Assembly: GCF_014050225.1 (NCBI RefSeq)
Contig: NZ_JACFXV010000065.1
Location: 85,662-149,661, forward strand
DNA: 64,000 nt
Source: Stappia albiluteola
Lineage (GTDB): Bacteria; Pseudomonadota; Alphaproteobacteria; Rhizobiales; Stappiaceae
Direction: 5' to 3'
In this document: one piece after another, positions 36,900-47,102 of the stretch
Layout: every line of letters begins with the position of its first letter
How positions within the stretch are numbered: position 1 is the first letter of the stretch
Notes under the pieces: model-generated
What the model was told of the DNA's origin: nothing
Database searches by the model: none
Seen by the model: only the letters and a program-made list of their open reading frames with translations
Made by a program: the position numbers and the translations under genes

Positions 36900-36961
36900 A
36901 ACAGATCGGCCCGCATCCTGGCGGACACGGGCCGAGTTCGATTTCATCGACAGGCGTTGGT

Positions 36962-39145
36962 TCAGGCTCCGGCGCGCGCCGCCTTCACCTCGAGCCGGCG
37001 CTTGTGCAATATCGGCTCGGTATAGCCGGCCGGCTGCTCGCGGCCCTTGAACACCAGGTCGCAGGCCGCCTGGAAGGCGATCGAGCGGTCGAAGTCTTCA
37101 GCCATCGGCAGGTAGGCCGGATCGCCCGCGTTCTGTCCGTCGACGACCTTGGCCATCCGCTTCATCGTCTCCGTCACCTGCTCGGCGCTGCAGACGCCGT
37201 GGGCAAGCCAGTTGGCGATATGCTGCGAGGAGATACGCAAGGTCGCGCGATCCTCCATCAGGCCGACATTGTTGATGTCCGGCACCTTGGAACAGCCGAC
37301 GCCCTGATCGACCCAGCGCACCACGTAGCCGAGAATGCCTTGGGCATTGTTGTCGAGTTCGGCCTGGATCTCTTCCGGTGACCAGTTCGGGCGGTTCGCG
37401 ACGGGAATCGACAGGATATCGTCAAGGCTGGCGCGGCCACGCGAGGCGAGTTCCTTCTGCCGCGCCTTCACGTCGACCTTGTGGTAGTGCAGCGCATGCA
37501 GCGTCGCTGCCGTCGGCGACGGCACCCACGCGGTATTGGCGCCGGCCATCGGGTGGCCGACCTTCTGCTCCAGCATCGCCTTCATCAGGTCCGGCATTGC
37601 CCACATGCCCTTGCCGATCTGGGCGTGGCCCGGCAGGCCGCATTCCAGGCCGATATCGACGTTCCAGGCTTCGTAGGCCTGGATCCAGGCCGCCGTCTTC
37701 ATGTCGCCCTTGCGGATCATCGGTCCGGCTTCCATCGAGGTATGCATCTCGTCGCCAGTCCGGTCCAGGAACCCGGTATTGATGAAGAACACCCGCTCGG
37801 AGGCGGCACGGATGCATTCCTTGAGGTTGACGGTCGTGCGCCGTTCCTCGTCCATGATGCCCATCTTGAGCGTGCTCTTCTCAAGCCCGAGCGTTTCCTC
37901 GACACGGCCGAACAGGCGATTGGAGAAGGCGACCTCTTCCGGCCCGTGCATCTTCGGCTTGACGATATAGAGCGAGCCGGCGCGGCTGTTCGCCCGCCGA
38001 CCGCCGCCATTCGTGCCGCCCTTGCCGATATCGTGGATGGCGATGGCGGACGTCACCATGCAATCGAGAATGCCTTCCGGGATCTCGTTGCCGTCGCGGT
38101 CGAGGATCGCCGGATTGGTCATCAGGTGGCCGACATTGCGCACCAGCATCAGCGAGCGGCCATGCAGGCGAACCTCGCCCGCGCCGTCGGCGGCCGTATA
38201 GAAGCGGTCGCCATTCAGCTTGCGGGTGACCGTCTTGCCGCCCTTTTCGAAGGTGTCGGCGAGATCGCCCTTGATGAGGCCAAGCCAGTTGCGATAGGCG
38301 ACGACCTTGTCCTCGGCATCGACCGCGGCAACCGAATCCTCGCAGTCCATGATCGTGGACAGCGCTGCCTCAAGCACGACATCGGCGATGCCCGCCTTGT
38401 CCGTCTTGCCGATGGGATGGGCGCGATCCACGACGATTTCCAGGTGCAGGCCGTTGCGGACGAGGAGCACCTTGTCCGGATTTTCGGCGGAGCCGGTAAA
38501 GCCGCGGAACTGGGCCGCGTCCTTGAGCGATGCCTTCTCGCCGCCTTCCAGAGTAACGACGAGGGATCCGCCGGCAACGGCGAGGCCGGTCGCCGCGGCC
38601 CAGTCGCCGGAGGCGAGCGGAGCGCTTTCGTTCAGGACATTGCGGGCATAGGCGATGACTTCTGCCCCGCGTGCCGGATCGTAACCGCCGGCAGTCGGCG
38701 TCGACCCCATTGCGTCCGTACCGTAGAGCGCGTCATAGAGCGAGCCCCAGCGCGCATTCGCGGCGTTCAGGGCGTAGCGTGCGTTCATGATCGGCACGAC
38801 AAGCTGGGCACCGGCAATCGAGGAGATCTCCGGATCGACATTTGCCGTCGTGACCCTGAACGCCGGGCCTTCCTCGACGAGATAGCCGATTTCCTTCAGG
38901 AAGGCCTTGTAGGCGGCAAGATCGATGGGGCCGCGATGCGCCTTGTGCCAGGCGTCTATTTTTTCCTGAAGCGCGTCACGCTTGGCCAGCAACGCGCGGT
39001 TTTCGGGAGCAAGGTCGTGCACGATCGACGACAGGCCCTGCCAGAATGCGTCCGCGCTCACGCCGGTCCCCGGAAGGACGTCGTTGTTGACGAATTCATA
39101 GAGTTCGGCGGCGACCTTCAGGCCAGCGGCATCGACCCGTTCCAT
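36962..39145 (-). CDS. glcB: Malate synthase G
   Basis: This 727-residue monomeric enzyme condenses glyoxylate with acetyl-CoA to malate in the glyoxylate cycle. Visible family blocks are [24 protein letters not shown] (its acids include the magnesium-binding and catalytic residues), [17 protein letters not shown] and [18 protein letters not shown]. The N-terminal start at [20 protein letters not shown] matches the usual GlcB start. GGGAG precedes it. There is no isocitrate lyase or glycolate oxidase gene next to it. Acetate or glycolate growth is implied. Confidence 0.95.
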   Translation of the reverse strand: MERVDAAGLKVAAELYEFVNNDVLPGTGVSADAFWQGLSSIVHDLAPENRALLAKRDALQEKIDAWHKAHRGPIDLAAYKAFLKEIGYLVEEGPAFRVTTANVDPEISSIAGAQLVVPIMNARYALNAANARWGSLYDALYGTDAMGSTPTAGGYDPARGAEVIAYARNVLNESAPLASGDWAAATGLAVAGGSLVVTLEGGEKASLKDAAQFRGFTGSAENPDKVLLVRNGLHLEIVVDRAHPIGKTDKAGIADVVLEAALSTIMDCEDSVAAVDAEDKVVAYRNWLGLIKGDLADTFEKGGKTVTRKLNGDRFYTAADGAGEVRLHGRSLMLVRNVGHLMTNPAILDRDGNEIPEGILDCMVTSAIAIHDIGKGGTNGGGRRANSRAGSLYIVKPKMHGPEEVAFSNRLFGRVEETLGLEKSTLKMGIMDEERRTTVNLKECIRAASERVFFINTGFLDRTGDEMHTSMEAGPMIRKGDMKTAAWIQAYEAWNVDIGLECGLPGHAQIGKGMWAMPDLMKAMLEQKVGHPMAGANTAWVPSPTAATLHALHYHKVDVKARQKELASRGRASLDDILSIPVANRPNWSPEEIQAELDNNAQGILGYVVRWVDQGVGCSKVPDINNVGLMEDRATLRISSQHIANWLAHGVCSAEQVTETMKRMAKVVDGQNAGDPAYLPMAEDFDRSIAFQAACDLVFKGREQPAGYTEPILHKRRLEVKAARAGA

Positions 39146-39425
39146 GGCGTCGGTACTCCCTCGCAATCTTCGCAAAAGCTGCAATTCTCGACCGGCGAGA
39201 TAGGCAAGCCGGTTCTTCGTGGCTGCACACTGTCAGAAAGGCCTTACACCCGTCAATCAGTCACAAATCCAAAGGACTTTATCCAATCAGGAACAAATAC
39301 TGCCGACCGGAGTGCCGCGCCAGGCGCATGGCTGCCCATCAATTGATAATACGATTGCGCACCGTTATAGCAGGCAGGCTATCCGTATTCGTTGCATGCC
39401 GCGATCAAGGGCCGATGGGATTTTC

Positions 39426-40331
39426 ATGCTGACCACGTTCTACTCCCGGCCGATCCTGCTTCTGATCCTGACCGCTCTTTTCTGGGCGGGCAACACGATC
39501 GCGGGCCGGCTGGCGATCGGCGAGGTATCTCCATTCGTCGTCGTCACGCTGCGCTGGGTCATCGTTTCCGGCCTGCTGATGGTCTTTTTCGGCCGCCAGG
39601 TCGTGGCCGAGTGGGCAACCCTGCGTCGGCACATGATCGCGCTGATCCTGATGGCGATCTTCGGACTGACGGCCTTCAATTCGCTTTTCTACGTCGCGGC
39701 ACACTCCACCACGGCACTCAATCTCGGCATCATTCAGGGGTCCATGCCGATCTTCGTGCTCGTCGGCGCGCTTGTCTTCCACCGCACGCCAGTCGGACCG
39801 CTGCAGATAGCGGGCGTGATGATCACCATGCTCGGCGTCATTTATATCTCGGCACATGGCGATCTCGCCCGGCTGGCAGAACTCGAGATCAATCCGGGTG
39901 ACGGATTGATGATCATCGCCTGCGTCTTCTACTCCGCATACGCGGTTACGTTGCGCAACCGTCCAAAGGTTCCCGGCATCGTGTTCTTCACGATGCTGTC
40001 GGTCATTGCCGCGATCACTTCGCTGCCCGCCCTCGGCTATGAGATCGCAAACGGGACCGTGCAATGGCCCACACCCGAAGGCTGGCTGATCGTGCTCTAC
40101 ATCGCTCTTGGACCGTCATTCCTGTCGCAGATCTTCTTCATGCGCGGCGTGGAATTGATCGGGCCCGGCCGCGCCGGCGTCTTCATCAACCTGGTGCCGA
40201 TCTTCTCCTCGATCATGGCTGTCGTGCTGTTGAGCGAACCGTTCCAAAGCTATCACGCGGTGGCGCTTGCGCTTGTCTTTGCCGGAATCTGGCTATCGGA
40301 GCGCAGGCCCGCCCTTCGGGAAGCCCGCTGA
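39426..40331 (+). CDS. EamA/DMT superfamily permease
   Basis: This protein of about 301 residues has ten predicted membrane segments in two EamA repeats, for example SRPILLLILTALFWAGN and the C-terminal half beginning about FAGIWLSERRP. The LGPSFLSQIFFMRGVE and FINLVPIFSSIMAVVLL blocks are typical. The transported substrate is unknown, as for most DMT permeases. It is divergent from malate synthase G. An in-frame start more than 200 bases upstream is rejected because it would add a non-membrane N-terminus. Confidence 0.88.
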   Translation: MLTTFYSRPILLLILTALFWAGNTIAGRLAIGEVSPFVVVTLRWVIVSGLLMVFFGRQVVAEWATLRRHMIALILMAIFGLTAFNSLFYVAAHSTTALNLGIIQGSMPIFVLVGALVFHRTPVGPLQIAGVMITMLGVIYISAHGDLARLAELEINPGDGLMIIACVFYSAYAVTLRNRPKVPGIVFFTMLSVIAAITSLPALGYEIANGTVQWPTPEGWLIVLYIALGPSFLSQIFFMRGVELIGPGRAGVFINLVPIFSSIMAVVLLSEPFQSYHAVALALVFAGIWLSERRPALREAR

Positions 40332-40424
40332 AGCGGGCGGATCGGCGGCGCATGGTGCTCTCCGGGCGTCGGGATTCCGCTATTTGCCCCGAATTTTGCC
40401 TTGCGCTTGCCGTTAAGTCAGACG

Positions 40425-43019
40425 ATGACGGTTGTCATGGAAGCACCGCTTATCCTTGCAGCCATCGCCGGCCTGCTCGTGGTCGTCAGTCTCATCCAGC
40501 CGCTCGCGGCGCGTCTGGGGCTGGCGCCCTCCGTTCTGCTGGCCGTGGTCGGCGTCGGCATCGGCATTCTTGCAGCACAACTTCTGTTCACGACCCGCAC
40601 GGATGCTTTCAACGAGATCGCAAGCGTCTTCGTCTATCTGCCTGTCGACTCGCAAACGATCCTCTACGTCTTCCTGCCGCTTCTCCTGTTCCAGACCACA
40701 TTGACGCTCGATGTACGGCGGATGGCGGAGGATGCCGGCGTCGTCTTCGTGCTCGCCGTGGTCGCGGTGCTCATTGCCACAGCCGTCATCGGCCTGGCCC
40801 TCTTTCCCTTCGCGGGCGTTTCGCTCATCGCCTGCCTGTTGCTTGGCGCGATCGTGGCGACGACGGACCCCGTCGCCGTCGTTGCCATCTTCCGCGACAT
40901 TGGTGCGCCGGCGAGGCTCGGCCGCCTGGTTGAAGGCGAAAGCCTGCTCAACGACGCGGCCGCCATCGCCATCTTCGTCGTGCTTCTGGGCCAGCTCACC
41001 GGCACGGAAGAACGCGGCTCGTTGATGGCCGTCTATTCGTTCCTGGAATCTTTCGCCGGTGGCATCCTGCTTGGCTATGTCGGCGGCCAGGTCATGGTCC
41101 GCCTTTTTGCCCCGGTCCGCGAATTCCGTCTGGCCCTGGTGACCTTGAGTGTCGCCCTGCCCTATCTCGTCTATATCATCGCGGAGCAGCTTGCCGGTGT
41201 ATCCGGGGTCATCGCCGTGGTCGTGGCCGGCATGGTGATCAATCTCTCCGGACCGTCGAGGATCACGCCCGACGGCTGGAACTACCTGCTCGACATCTGG
41301 GAACAGATCGCCTTCTGGGCCTCGTCGCTGATCTTCGTGATCGCCGCGATATCCGTGCCGCGCCTGATGGTCGACATGACCTGGTACGATCTCGCCCTGG
41401 TCGGCGTCGTGGTGGTTGCGGCTCTCGCGGCCCGCGCCGCGGTCCTCTTCGGTTTCCTGCCTCTTCTCAACTTCATGCGGGTCAACCAGTCGGTCAGCAC
41501 GCCCTACAAGACCGTCATCCTTTGGGGCGGCATGCGAGGGGCGGTAACGCTCACGCTCGCTCTCGGCGTCACCGAGCACGACATGATCGCGCCCGACATC
41601 AAAAGCTTCGTCGCCGTCTGTGCAACCGGTTTCGTCCTGTTCACCCTGCTCGTCTACGGCACCACGCTGAAACCGCTGATCCGGCTGTTGAAGCTCGACA
41701 AGCTGTCGCCCATCGACGCGGCTTTGCGCAACCAGGTGCTCGCGCTGGCGCTCGAGGATGTCCGCGAGGGCGTGACGGACACCGCCGGCGCCTATCAGCT
41801 CTCGCCCGCCGTCGCCGCGCATGTGGCAACGCCCTACCACCTTCGTGCCGAGACGGCGGCGCAGGCCAACGCGCTCGCCGAAGGCATCCAGGATCGCGAC
41901 CGGATCACGCTCGGGCTCGTGGCGCTTGCCAACCGGGAACGCGAGTTGATCCTGCGGCATTTCCGCGAGCGCACGGCCTCTGTACGTACCGTGCAGACGC
42001 TGATTGCCCAGACGGGCCGGCTCGCGGACCGGGCAAGGGCCGGCGGTCGCTTCGAATACAACCGGGCGGCGCGCCAGATCCTCGGATTTCCGCTGAGCTT
42101 CCGCATTGCCCAGAACCTGCAGCGCTGGTTCAAGCAGGAACGATGGCTCGCTGGCCTTCTGGCCGACCGCTACGAGACCCTGCTCTTGAGCCGCATCGTG
42201 CTCGACGAGCTGATCCGTTTCATCCCGCAGAAAATGTCGCCGCTTCTGGGCGACCGCGTCGGCGAAATCCTGGCCGAGATCCTTAATCAACGCCGCGACG
42301 GAACCGAACTCGCCCTCAAGGCCGTGCGGCTGCAATATCCCGACTACGCCGACAAGCTGGAACAGCGCTTCCTGCGAAAGGCGGCGCTGCGGCTCGAAGA
42401 AAACGCCTATCGCTCACTGCTGCAGCAGAACCTTATCGGCGCCGAATTGCATTCCGACCTGCAGAAGGCGGTAAGCGAAAGCCGCACGGATGCAGATCGT
42501 CGGCCGAGGCTCGATCTGGGGCTTCGCACGGAAACCCTGGTCAGCCAGTTGCCACTGTTTGCCGATCTGCCCGGCGACCGCATCAAGGCGATCGCCCATC
42601 TGATGCGGCCACGCTTCGCCGTGCCCGGCGAGATGCTGATCCGCAAGGGTGAGCGGGGTGATGCAGCCTATTTCATTTCCTCCGGCGCTGTCGAAGTGAG
42701 AACGGGCGACATGCGGGTTACCCTCGGGCGTGGCGACGTCTTCGGCGAAATTGCCCTTTTGAAAGGGACGCTGCGGACGGCGGATGTCATCGCACTCGGC
42801 TATTGCCACCTGCTCGTCCTGTCCACTCACGACTTCATGCAACTTCTGCAAAAGGACGAGCATATCCGGGACCATATCGACGCGGTTGTTCAGGCCCGCC
42901 TCGACATGAACGACCCTGCCCGCCATCAGACCGGAAGTGCTCCGTCAGCCGGCCAGACCGCGCCGAAGGAGCAAGTGGAGGATAAGCAGGTTCCGCCTCC
43001 GGCCGCCTTGCGGCGTTGA
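40425..43019 (+). CDS. CPA1-type Na+/H+ antiporter with C-terminal cyclic-nucleotide-binding domain
   Basis: This protein of about 864 residues has 12 membrane segments in its first 410 residues with antiporter motifs VATTDPVAVVAIFRDIG and EGESLLNDAAAIAIF. The middle of about 280 residues is helical and cytoplasmic. The C-terminal part from about residue 700 is a cyclic-nucleotide-binding fold (LPLFADLPGDRIKAIAHLM, KGERGDAAYFISSGAVEV, GDVFGEIALLKGTLRTADVIAL). A role in ion homeostasis gated by a nucleotide is suggested; the ligand is not known. The exact start (40425 or 40437) is uncertain. Confidence 0.9.
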   Translation: MTVVMEAPLILAAIAGLLVVVSLIQPLAARLGLAPSVLLAVVGVGIGILAAQLLFTTRTDAFNEIASVFVYLPVDSQTILYVFLPLLLFQTTLTLDVRRMAEDAGVVFVLAVVAVLIATAVIGLALFPFAGVSLIACLLLGAIVATTDPVAVVAIFRDIGAPARLGRLVEGESLLNDAAAIAIFVVLLGQLTGTEERGSLMAVYSFLESFAGGILLGYVGGQVMVRLFAPVREFRLALVTLSVALPYLVYIIAEQLAGVSGVIAVVVAGMVINLSGPSRITPDGWNYLLDIWEQIAFWASSLIFVIAAISVPRLMVDMTWYDLALVGVVVVAALAARAAVLFGFLPLLNFMRVNQSVSTPYKTVILWGGMRGAVTLTLALGVTEHDMIAPDIKSFVAVCATGFVLFTLLVYGTTLKPLIRLLKLDKLSPIDAALRNQVLALALEDVREGVTDTAGAYQLSPAVAAHVATPYHLRAETAAQANALAEGIQDRDRITLGLVALANRERELILRHFRERTASVRTVQTLIAQTGRLADRARAGGRFEYNRAARQILGFPLSFRIAQNLQRWFKQERWLAGLLADRYETLLLSRIVLDELIRFIPQKMSPLLGDRVGEILAEILNQRRDGTELALKAVRLQYPDYADKLEQRFLRKAALRLEENAYRSLLQQNLIGAELHSDLQKAVSESRTDADRRPRLDLGLRTETLVSQLPLFADLPGDRIKAIAHLMRPRFAVPGEMLIRKGERGDAAYFISSGAVEVRTGDMRVTLGRGDVFGEIALLKGTLRTADVIALGYCHLLVLSTHDFMQLLQKDEHIRDHIDAVVQARLDMNDPARHQTGSAPSAGQTAPKEQVEDKQVPPPAALRR

Positions 43020-43070
43020 TGGTGCGGCCATCAGCGTGCCAGGCTCGATGAAAAGCATGCCCCGGCTCGC

Positions 43071-44468
43071 TCAGTCTGCTTCCTCCCACGCCTGAAGGCG
43101 GCGGTAGATCGTGGAAGGGCTCACCTGCAGCGCCGCCGCAGCTTTGGGAATACTTCCGCCGAACTTGGCAATCGCCTGCTCGATGGTTTCCCTGATCACA
43201 GTTTCCAGCGGGCGCACCGCAGGCGAAGGATCCACGAAAACATCGCGCGCGGTCGAATGCCGCAGCGTTTCGCTCGTCCCTGGAACCTTTACCGGAGCAG
43301 CACGAATCTCGGCCGGCAACATATCCAGTTCAAGCGTCTCGCCGTCATGCAGGACGACCGCCGTGCGTATCGAATTCTGCAACTGACGGATATTGCCTGG
43401 CCAGCCGAAGGAAAGAAGAGCCTGTTCGGCTTCGGACGAGATTGCGCGAAACTTCTTCCCGTCCTCACGCGAATAGTCCGCAAGCAGGTGCCTGGCAATC
43501 AGCAGGACGTCGTCATCGCGCTCGCGTAGTGGCGGCAACTCCACTGGCACCACGTGAAGCCGGTAATAGAGGTCTTGCCGGAAACGACCTTCGGCTATCG
43601 CTTCGAGAGGGTTGCAGTTCGTCGCACAGACGATCCGCACATCCGCCAGCCGGGCCATATCCTCGCCGACCCGGCGTACGGCCTTGTCCTGGAGGAAGCG
43701 CAGCAACTTGGACTGCAGCGCCAGATCCATTTCGCAGATTTCGTCGAGAAAAAGGGTTCCACCATTTGCCGTGAGGGCTGCCCCCTTGCGCTCCGACGTG
43801 GCGCCGGTGAACGCGCCCCTGGCATGCCCGAAAATCTCGCTTTCCAGCAGATCGCGCGGGATTGCCGCGCAATTGATCGAGACGAACGGGCCGTCCACCC
43901 GGCGGCTGAGATCGTGAACGGCGCGGGCACAGAGTTCTTTGCCCGTACCGCTTTCACCGGTGACAAAGATCGTGGCGTTTGTCGGCGCTGCATTCTGCAG
44001 GACGCGGTAGACGGTTTGCATCGCAAAGGAACGCCCGACCATTCCCTGGAAACTGTCGCGATCGAATTCATCGTCGATCGTCTCCACCCGGCGGGCAAGA
44101 AGGCGATGCTTGAGAGCGTTGCGGACTGTGACCCTGAGCCGGTCGGCGGTGAAGGGCTTCATGATGAAGTCGAAGGCGCCTTCCCGCATGGCCTCGACCG
44201 CGAGGGCCACCGAAGCCTGGCCGGTGATGACCACGACCTCCGTGGGCATATCTTCAGCCCGAATCTGGCGCAATAGATCGATCCCGTTCGAATCGGGCAG
44301 ATTCACATCGAGCACGATCACATCGGGCAGGGTGCGGGAAATGATGGCGAGCGCCTTTTCTCCCGTCTCGGCGATCTCGACCGGCACGCCTTCCGCCGCC
44401 AGATAGGCCCGATAGGTCTCCGCGAGCGCAACAGTGTCCTCGACGAGGAGGATCTTGGGTTCGACCAT
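43071..44468 (-). CDS. Sigma-54-dependent response regulator (NtrC type)
   Basis: This protein of about 465 residues has three domains. A receiver domain carries DVIVLDVNLPDSNG as the phosphorylation site. An AAA+ domain has Walker A TGESGTGKELCARAVH and the sigma-54-contacting GARGAFTGATSER block. A Fis-type helix-turn-helix has PKAAAALQVSPSTIYRRLQ at the C-terminus. No cognate kinase gene is adjacent. It is divergent from the heme peroxidase gene, which has a candidate -24/-12 promoter, so that gene is a likely target. The start at 44468 or 44474 is favoured over 44492. Confidence 0.92.
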   Translation of the reverse strand: MVEPKILLVEDTVALAETYRAYLAAEGVPVEIAETGEKALAIISRTLPDVIVLDVNLPDSNGIDLLRQIRAEDMPTEVVVITGQASVALAVEAMREGAFDFIMKPFTADRLRVTVRNALKHRLLARRVETIDDEFDRDSFQGMVGRSFAMQTVYRVLQNAAPTNATIFVTGESGTGKELCARAVHDLSRRVDGPFVSINCAAIPRDLLESEIFGHARGAFTGATSERKGAALTANGGTLFLDEICEMDLALQSKLLRFLQDKAVRRVGEDMARLADVRIVCATNCNPLEAIAEGRFRQDLYYRLHVVPVELPPLRERDDDVLLIARHLLADYSREDGKKFRAISSEAEQALLSFGWPGNIRQLQNSIRTAVVLHDGETLELDMLPAEIRAAPVKVPGTSETLRHSTARDVFVDPSPAVRPLETVIRETIEQAIAKFGGSIPKAAAALQVSPSTIYRRLQAWEEAD

Positions 44469-44599
44469 CTTCATTCTACGAAAAAATCCCACACCGGATC
44501 ACCGGTCATGCAAACGATTGAACACGCTTTTTCGCTCAATTCTGCGCTCATTTGCCCCTGCTCGAGCCATGCAGGCACATGCGGGCCGCCCCCCTCAAT

Positions 44600-44614
44600 T
44601 GGCAGACTGGGTGC
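44600..44614 (+). promoter_or_regulatory. Candidate sigma-54 (-24/-12) promoter for the heme peroxidase gene
   Basis: TGGCAGACTGGGTGC matches the consensus TGGCAC-N5-TTGC at all but two positions, with correct spacing. It is 172 bases upstream of the peroxidase start and is directed toward it, next to a sigma-54 activator gene. The rest of the 311-bp gap (44475-44786) contains A/T-rich and short inverted segments that could bind the activator. Confidence 0.5.
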
Positions 44615-44786
44615 GATTTCTCAAGCTGGTCAGAATCACCAAAGGTCACATTCGCGCGGCCAGCCAGGGAGAAAGTATCTCCGTCAATATAATTTTTTGC
44701 CCGTGATTGGCGCTCCAGACGCAGACATAACGCTCCCTTCACGGTAGCGAGCCTAAACAAAAACACGATCAAAAGGGAAACGAACC

Positions 44787-46463
44787 GTGCACAACAAGGC
44801 AACGGACACGACAATTTTGCCAAGTGGCGGCTCAGCCGGGGAATTCGCGAATGCGGGTTTCGACACTGGGCACACCGACCGCTTCGATCATGCGAATCTG
44901 GCGCGGGTATATGTCGGCGTTGAGGATTTGAATGCGCCCGGCGTTTCGGATCAAGCCCTAACCGAGAGGCTGTTTGATGCTCTTTCCGCCCGTATGGCAA
45001 AGACGCGGTTTCCCTTCCAGGACAATGTCGGGCACGTGAACCCGAATATTCCCGCCGGATATACCTATCTCGCCCAGTTCGTTGCCCATGATCTTTCCGT
45101 CAGTTCGAGCGTCGACGAAGGCGTCGACACCGCAATTCAGACGGTAAATCTCAGAACCTACCCCCTCCATCTTGACTGCCTTTATGGCTATGGACCGTCC
45201 TTCGAGCCTGCCTGCTACGAACTGCGGACGGCAAAGCCGATTGCCCAGCGCATCGGCTGGCCCAAAACGCGATTCCGTCTGGATGCGATCTCGAATGAAG
45301 GTTTCGTTCGCCCCGACGATTCTTCCGCCGGACCAAAACGGGATATCGGTCGCCTGATCGAGATGCGTGGCCCGGCAAGCGTCGGGGTCGCGCTCATCGC
45401 AGACGTCCGCAATGACGACAACGCTGTCATTTCTCAACTGACGGCGCTGTTCCAGTTGGCGCATAACGCTGCCATGGACCTGCTGGAAGGCGGGAATGAG
45501 CCGGCAACGCCCGCCACAAGCGCGCTGAACTTCACGATCGCCCGCATGGCCCTGACCCAGGCCTATCGCAAGATCATCCGTCACGACCTGCTCCCGCGCC
45601 TGCTGTCTCCGGCCATACGGGAGTATTACGAGACGTCGGACAATGCAGGGTCGCTCACGTGCAATCCGGCCGATCGCTTCGTCAGCGCGGAATTCGCGCA
45701 GGCCGCCTACCGCATCGGTCATGCCATGATCCGCGAGGCTTACCTGTTCTGCGGGAATCCTCCGGTCGAGCATGTGTTGTCGGACGTGTTGCGACGGAAT
45801 TCCGAGCGAAACCCGCCGAAGACCCCGCACAATCGCGACTGGATCATCGAATGGTCGAATTTCTTTGAGCTTGGGGAAACGCCTCCCCGCCCATCGGGAC
45901 GGCTGGAGCCGCGATATGAAACGCCGCTTTTCGACGACACGCTGTTTCCTCCTGTTGCCGACGGGAAACCGGCCGGCCTTGCCTATCGCGATCTGGTGCG
46001 CAGCTCGAGCGGAGAATTGCGCAAGATCGACGCGATGTGCCAGGAAATCGCGGCTAAAGACCCCGACCTTGCGGCTCGGAGCCCATGGCTCACCGATCGC
46101 GGGCTGCGGCGCCATGCCGTGCGGAAATGGCTGGAGGCCAGCAGGGCGAACGATCTTGGCGACCTTGCCGACGAGGTCGTCAACAACCCTCCGCCGGTTC
46201 TCTATTTCCTGATCGAAGCGGCTGCCGCGGAAGACGGCTTCCGGGCCGGACCTCTCGCCTCGGTGATCATGGCCGAGATCTTCTACAAGGCCCTGCGCAT
46301 GGAACGTGGCAGGCGCCTGGATGGTCTCACCCCGTCTGAAGCCGCGGGCCGCGTCTTCGGCGCCGCGATCCCGCAATCGATGCCAGATCTTATCCGTTGG
46401 GTGGACGCCAATATGTCTTCGCAAGACAAGACCTATTGCGCGACGGATTTGCCACTCATCTAG
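44787..46463 (+). CDS. Animal-type (peroxinectin-like) heme peroxidase
   Basis: This 558-residue protein belongs to the peroxidase-cyclooxygenase superfamily. The distal histidine lies in AQFVAHDLSVSS at residue 101, the active-site arginine near RNDDN at 208-212, and the proximal histidine in YRIGHAMIREAY at residue 312. These are the hallmarks of a heme enzyme using hydrogen peroxide. There is no signal peptide, so it appears cytoplasmic unless exported by another route. It starts with GTG after AAAAGGG. A 131-residue orphan gene follows 36 bases later. The natural substrate is unknown. Confidence 0.88.
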   Translation: MHNKATDTTILPSGGSAGEFANAGFDTGHTDRFDHANLARVYVGVEDLNAPGVSDQALTERLFDALSARMAKTRFPFQDNVGHVNPNIPAGYTYLAQFVAHDLSVSSSVDEGVDTAIQTVNLRTYPLHLDCLYGYGPSFEPACYELRTAKPIAQRIGWPKTRFRLDAISNEGFVRPDDSSAGPKRDIGRLIEMRGPASVGVALIADVRNDDNAVISQLTALFQLAHNAAMDLLEGGNEPATPATSALNFTIARMALTQAYRKIIRHDLLPRLLSPAIREYYETSDNAGSLTCNPADRFVSAEFAQAAYRIGHAMIREAYLFCGNPPVEHVLSDVLRRNSERNPPKTPHNRDWIIEWSNFFELGETPPRPSGRLEPRYETPLFDDTLFPPVADGKPAGLAYRDLVRSSSGELRKIDAMCQEIAAKDPDLAARSPWLTDRGLRRHAVRKWLEASRANDLGDLADEVVNNPPPVLYFLIEAAAAEDGFRAGPLASVIMAEIFYKALRMERGRRLDGLTPSEAAGRVFGAAIPQSMPDLIRWVDANMSSQDKTYCATDLPLI

Positions 46464-46499
46464 CCGCCAACCACCGGCCAAGCCAAAAGGGAGAATGTC

Positions 46500-46895
46500 A
46501 TGACTGAGCAGAGACTTGGGCGCATTACCATTTTCGACCACAAGGCTTTTGGCAGGCTTATCGCCGACTATGCCACGGGTGTCAGGCCCTGGCCGGCGTC
46601 ACTCGATGAATTCAAGCAGGAAGTCGAAGGTCGCAACATTGCCAAGGTGCCCGAGCACATGAAGGCCATACAGGTCGTCCAGCCCTCGGACGAGATCTTC
46701 TTCCTGCGCCTGCCGCCGCGCAAGATGATCAGCCAGTCGCTCGAGCGTTTCGCGGAAAACGACGCATCCGGAAATACGGAACCCTATCCGGCTCCGCCCT
46801 TCTATTCGGACATGGTTTGCCGGGAAGCCCGTCTCACCCATACCGACTTTTTCCTCAGCCGCGTCGCTGACTACACGATTTCCGTCTGCACCTGA
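46500..46895 (+). CDS. Orphan 131-residue protein downstream of the heme peroxidase
   Basis: I do not recognise this protein. It opens with RLGRITIFDHKAFGRLIADYAT, has a helical middle (PSLDEFKQEVEGRN-like) and ends HTDFFLSRVADYTISVCT, with cysteines at about residue 107 and 130. There is no signal peptide or membrane segment. The gene is 36 bases after the peroxidase and has AAGGGAG, so it should be on the same transcript. Because a stand-alone YcaO gene is near, it could be a substrate or a partner, but this is speculation. Confidence 0.7.
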   Translation: MTEQRLGRITIFDHKAFGRLIADYATGVRPWPASLDEFKQEVEGRNIAKVPEHMKAIQVVQPSDEIFFLRLPPRKMISQSLERFAENDASGNTEPYPAPPFYSDMVCREARLTHTDFFLSRVADYTISVCT

Positions 46896-47102
46896 CATTT
46901 CGGTCTGAATTGGCATACCGAAAGCGACAACCCGGTCGAAATGGATACGTGAAACACAAAAACAAGCTGAACAGATACGGAGCGCCCTGGAGATTTGGTC
47001 AAACCGCTTCTTCGATGCGCCCCGAATCCCTGACGACCAAGGGCGCAGGCGCTTCAGCCTGCGCCCGAAAGGGATGCCGTTGCGTGAATTCCGCAAGGGA
47101 AA

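Noticed and set aside
37481..39346. 621-codon plus-strand frame over malate synthase G
   Set aside because: Shadow of glcB; no recognisable protein.
40413..42335. 640-codon minus-strand frame over the antiporter gene
   Set aside because: Highly charged low-complexity translation with no motif; the plus strand encodes a clear antiporter.
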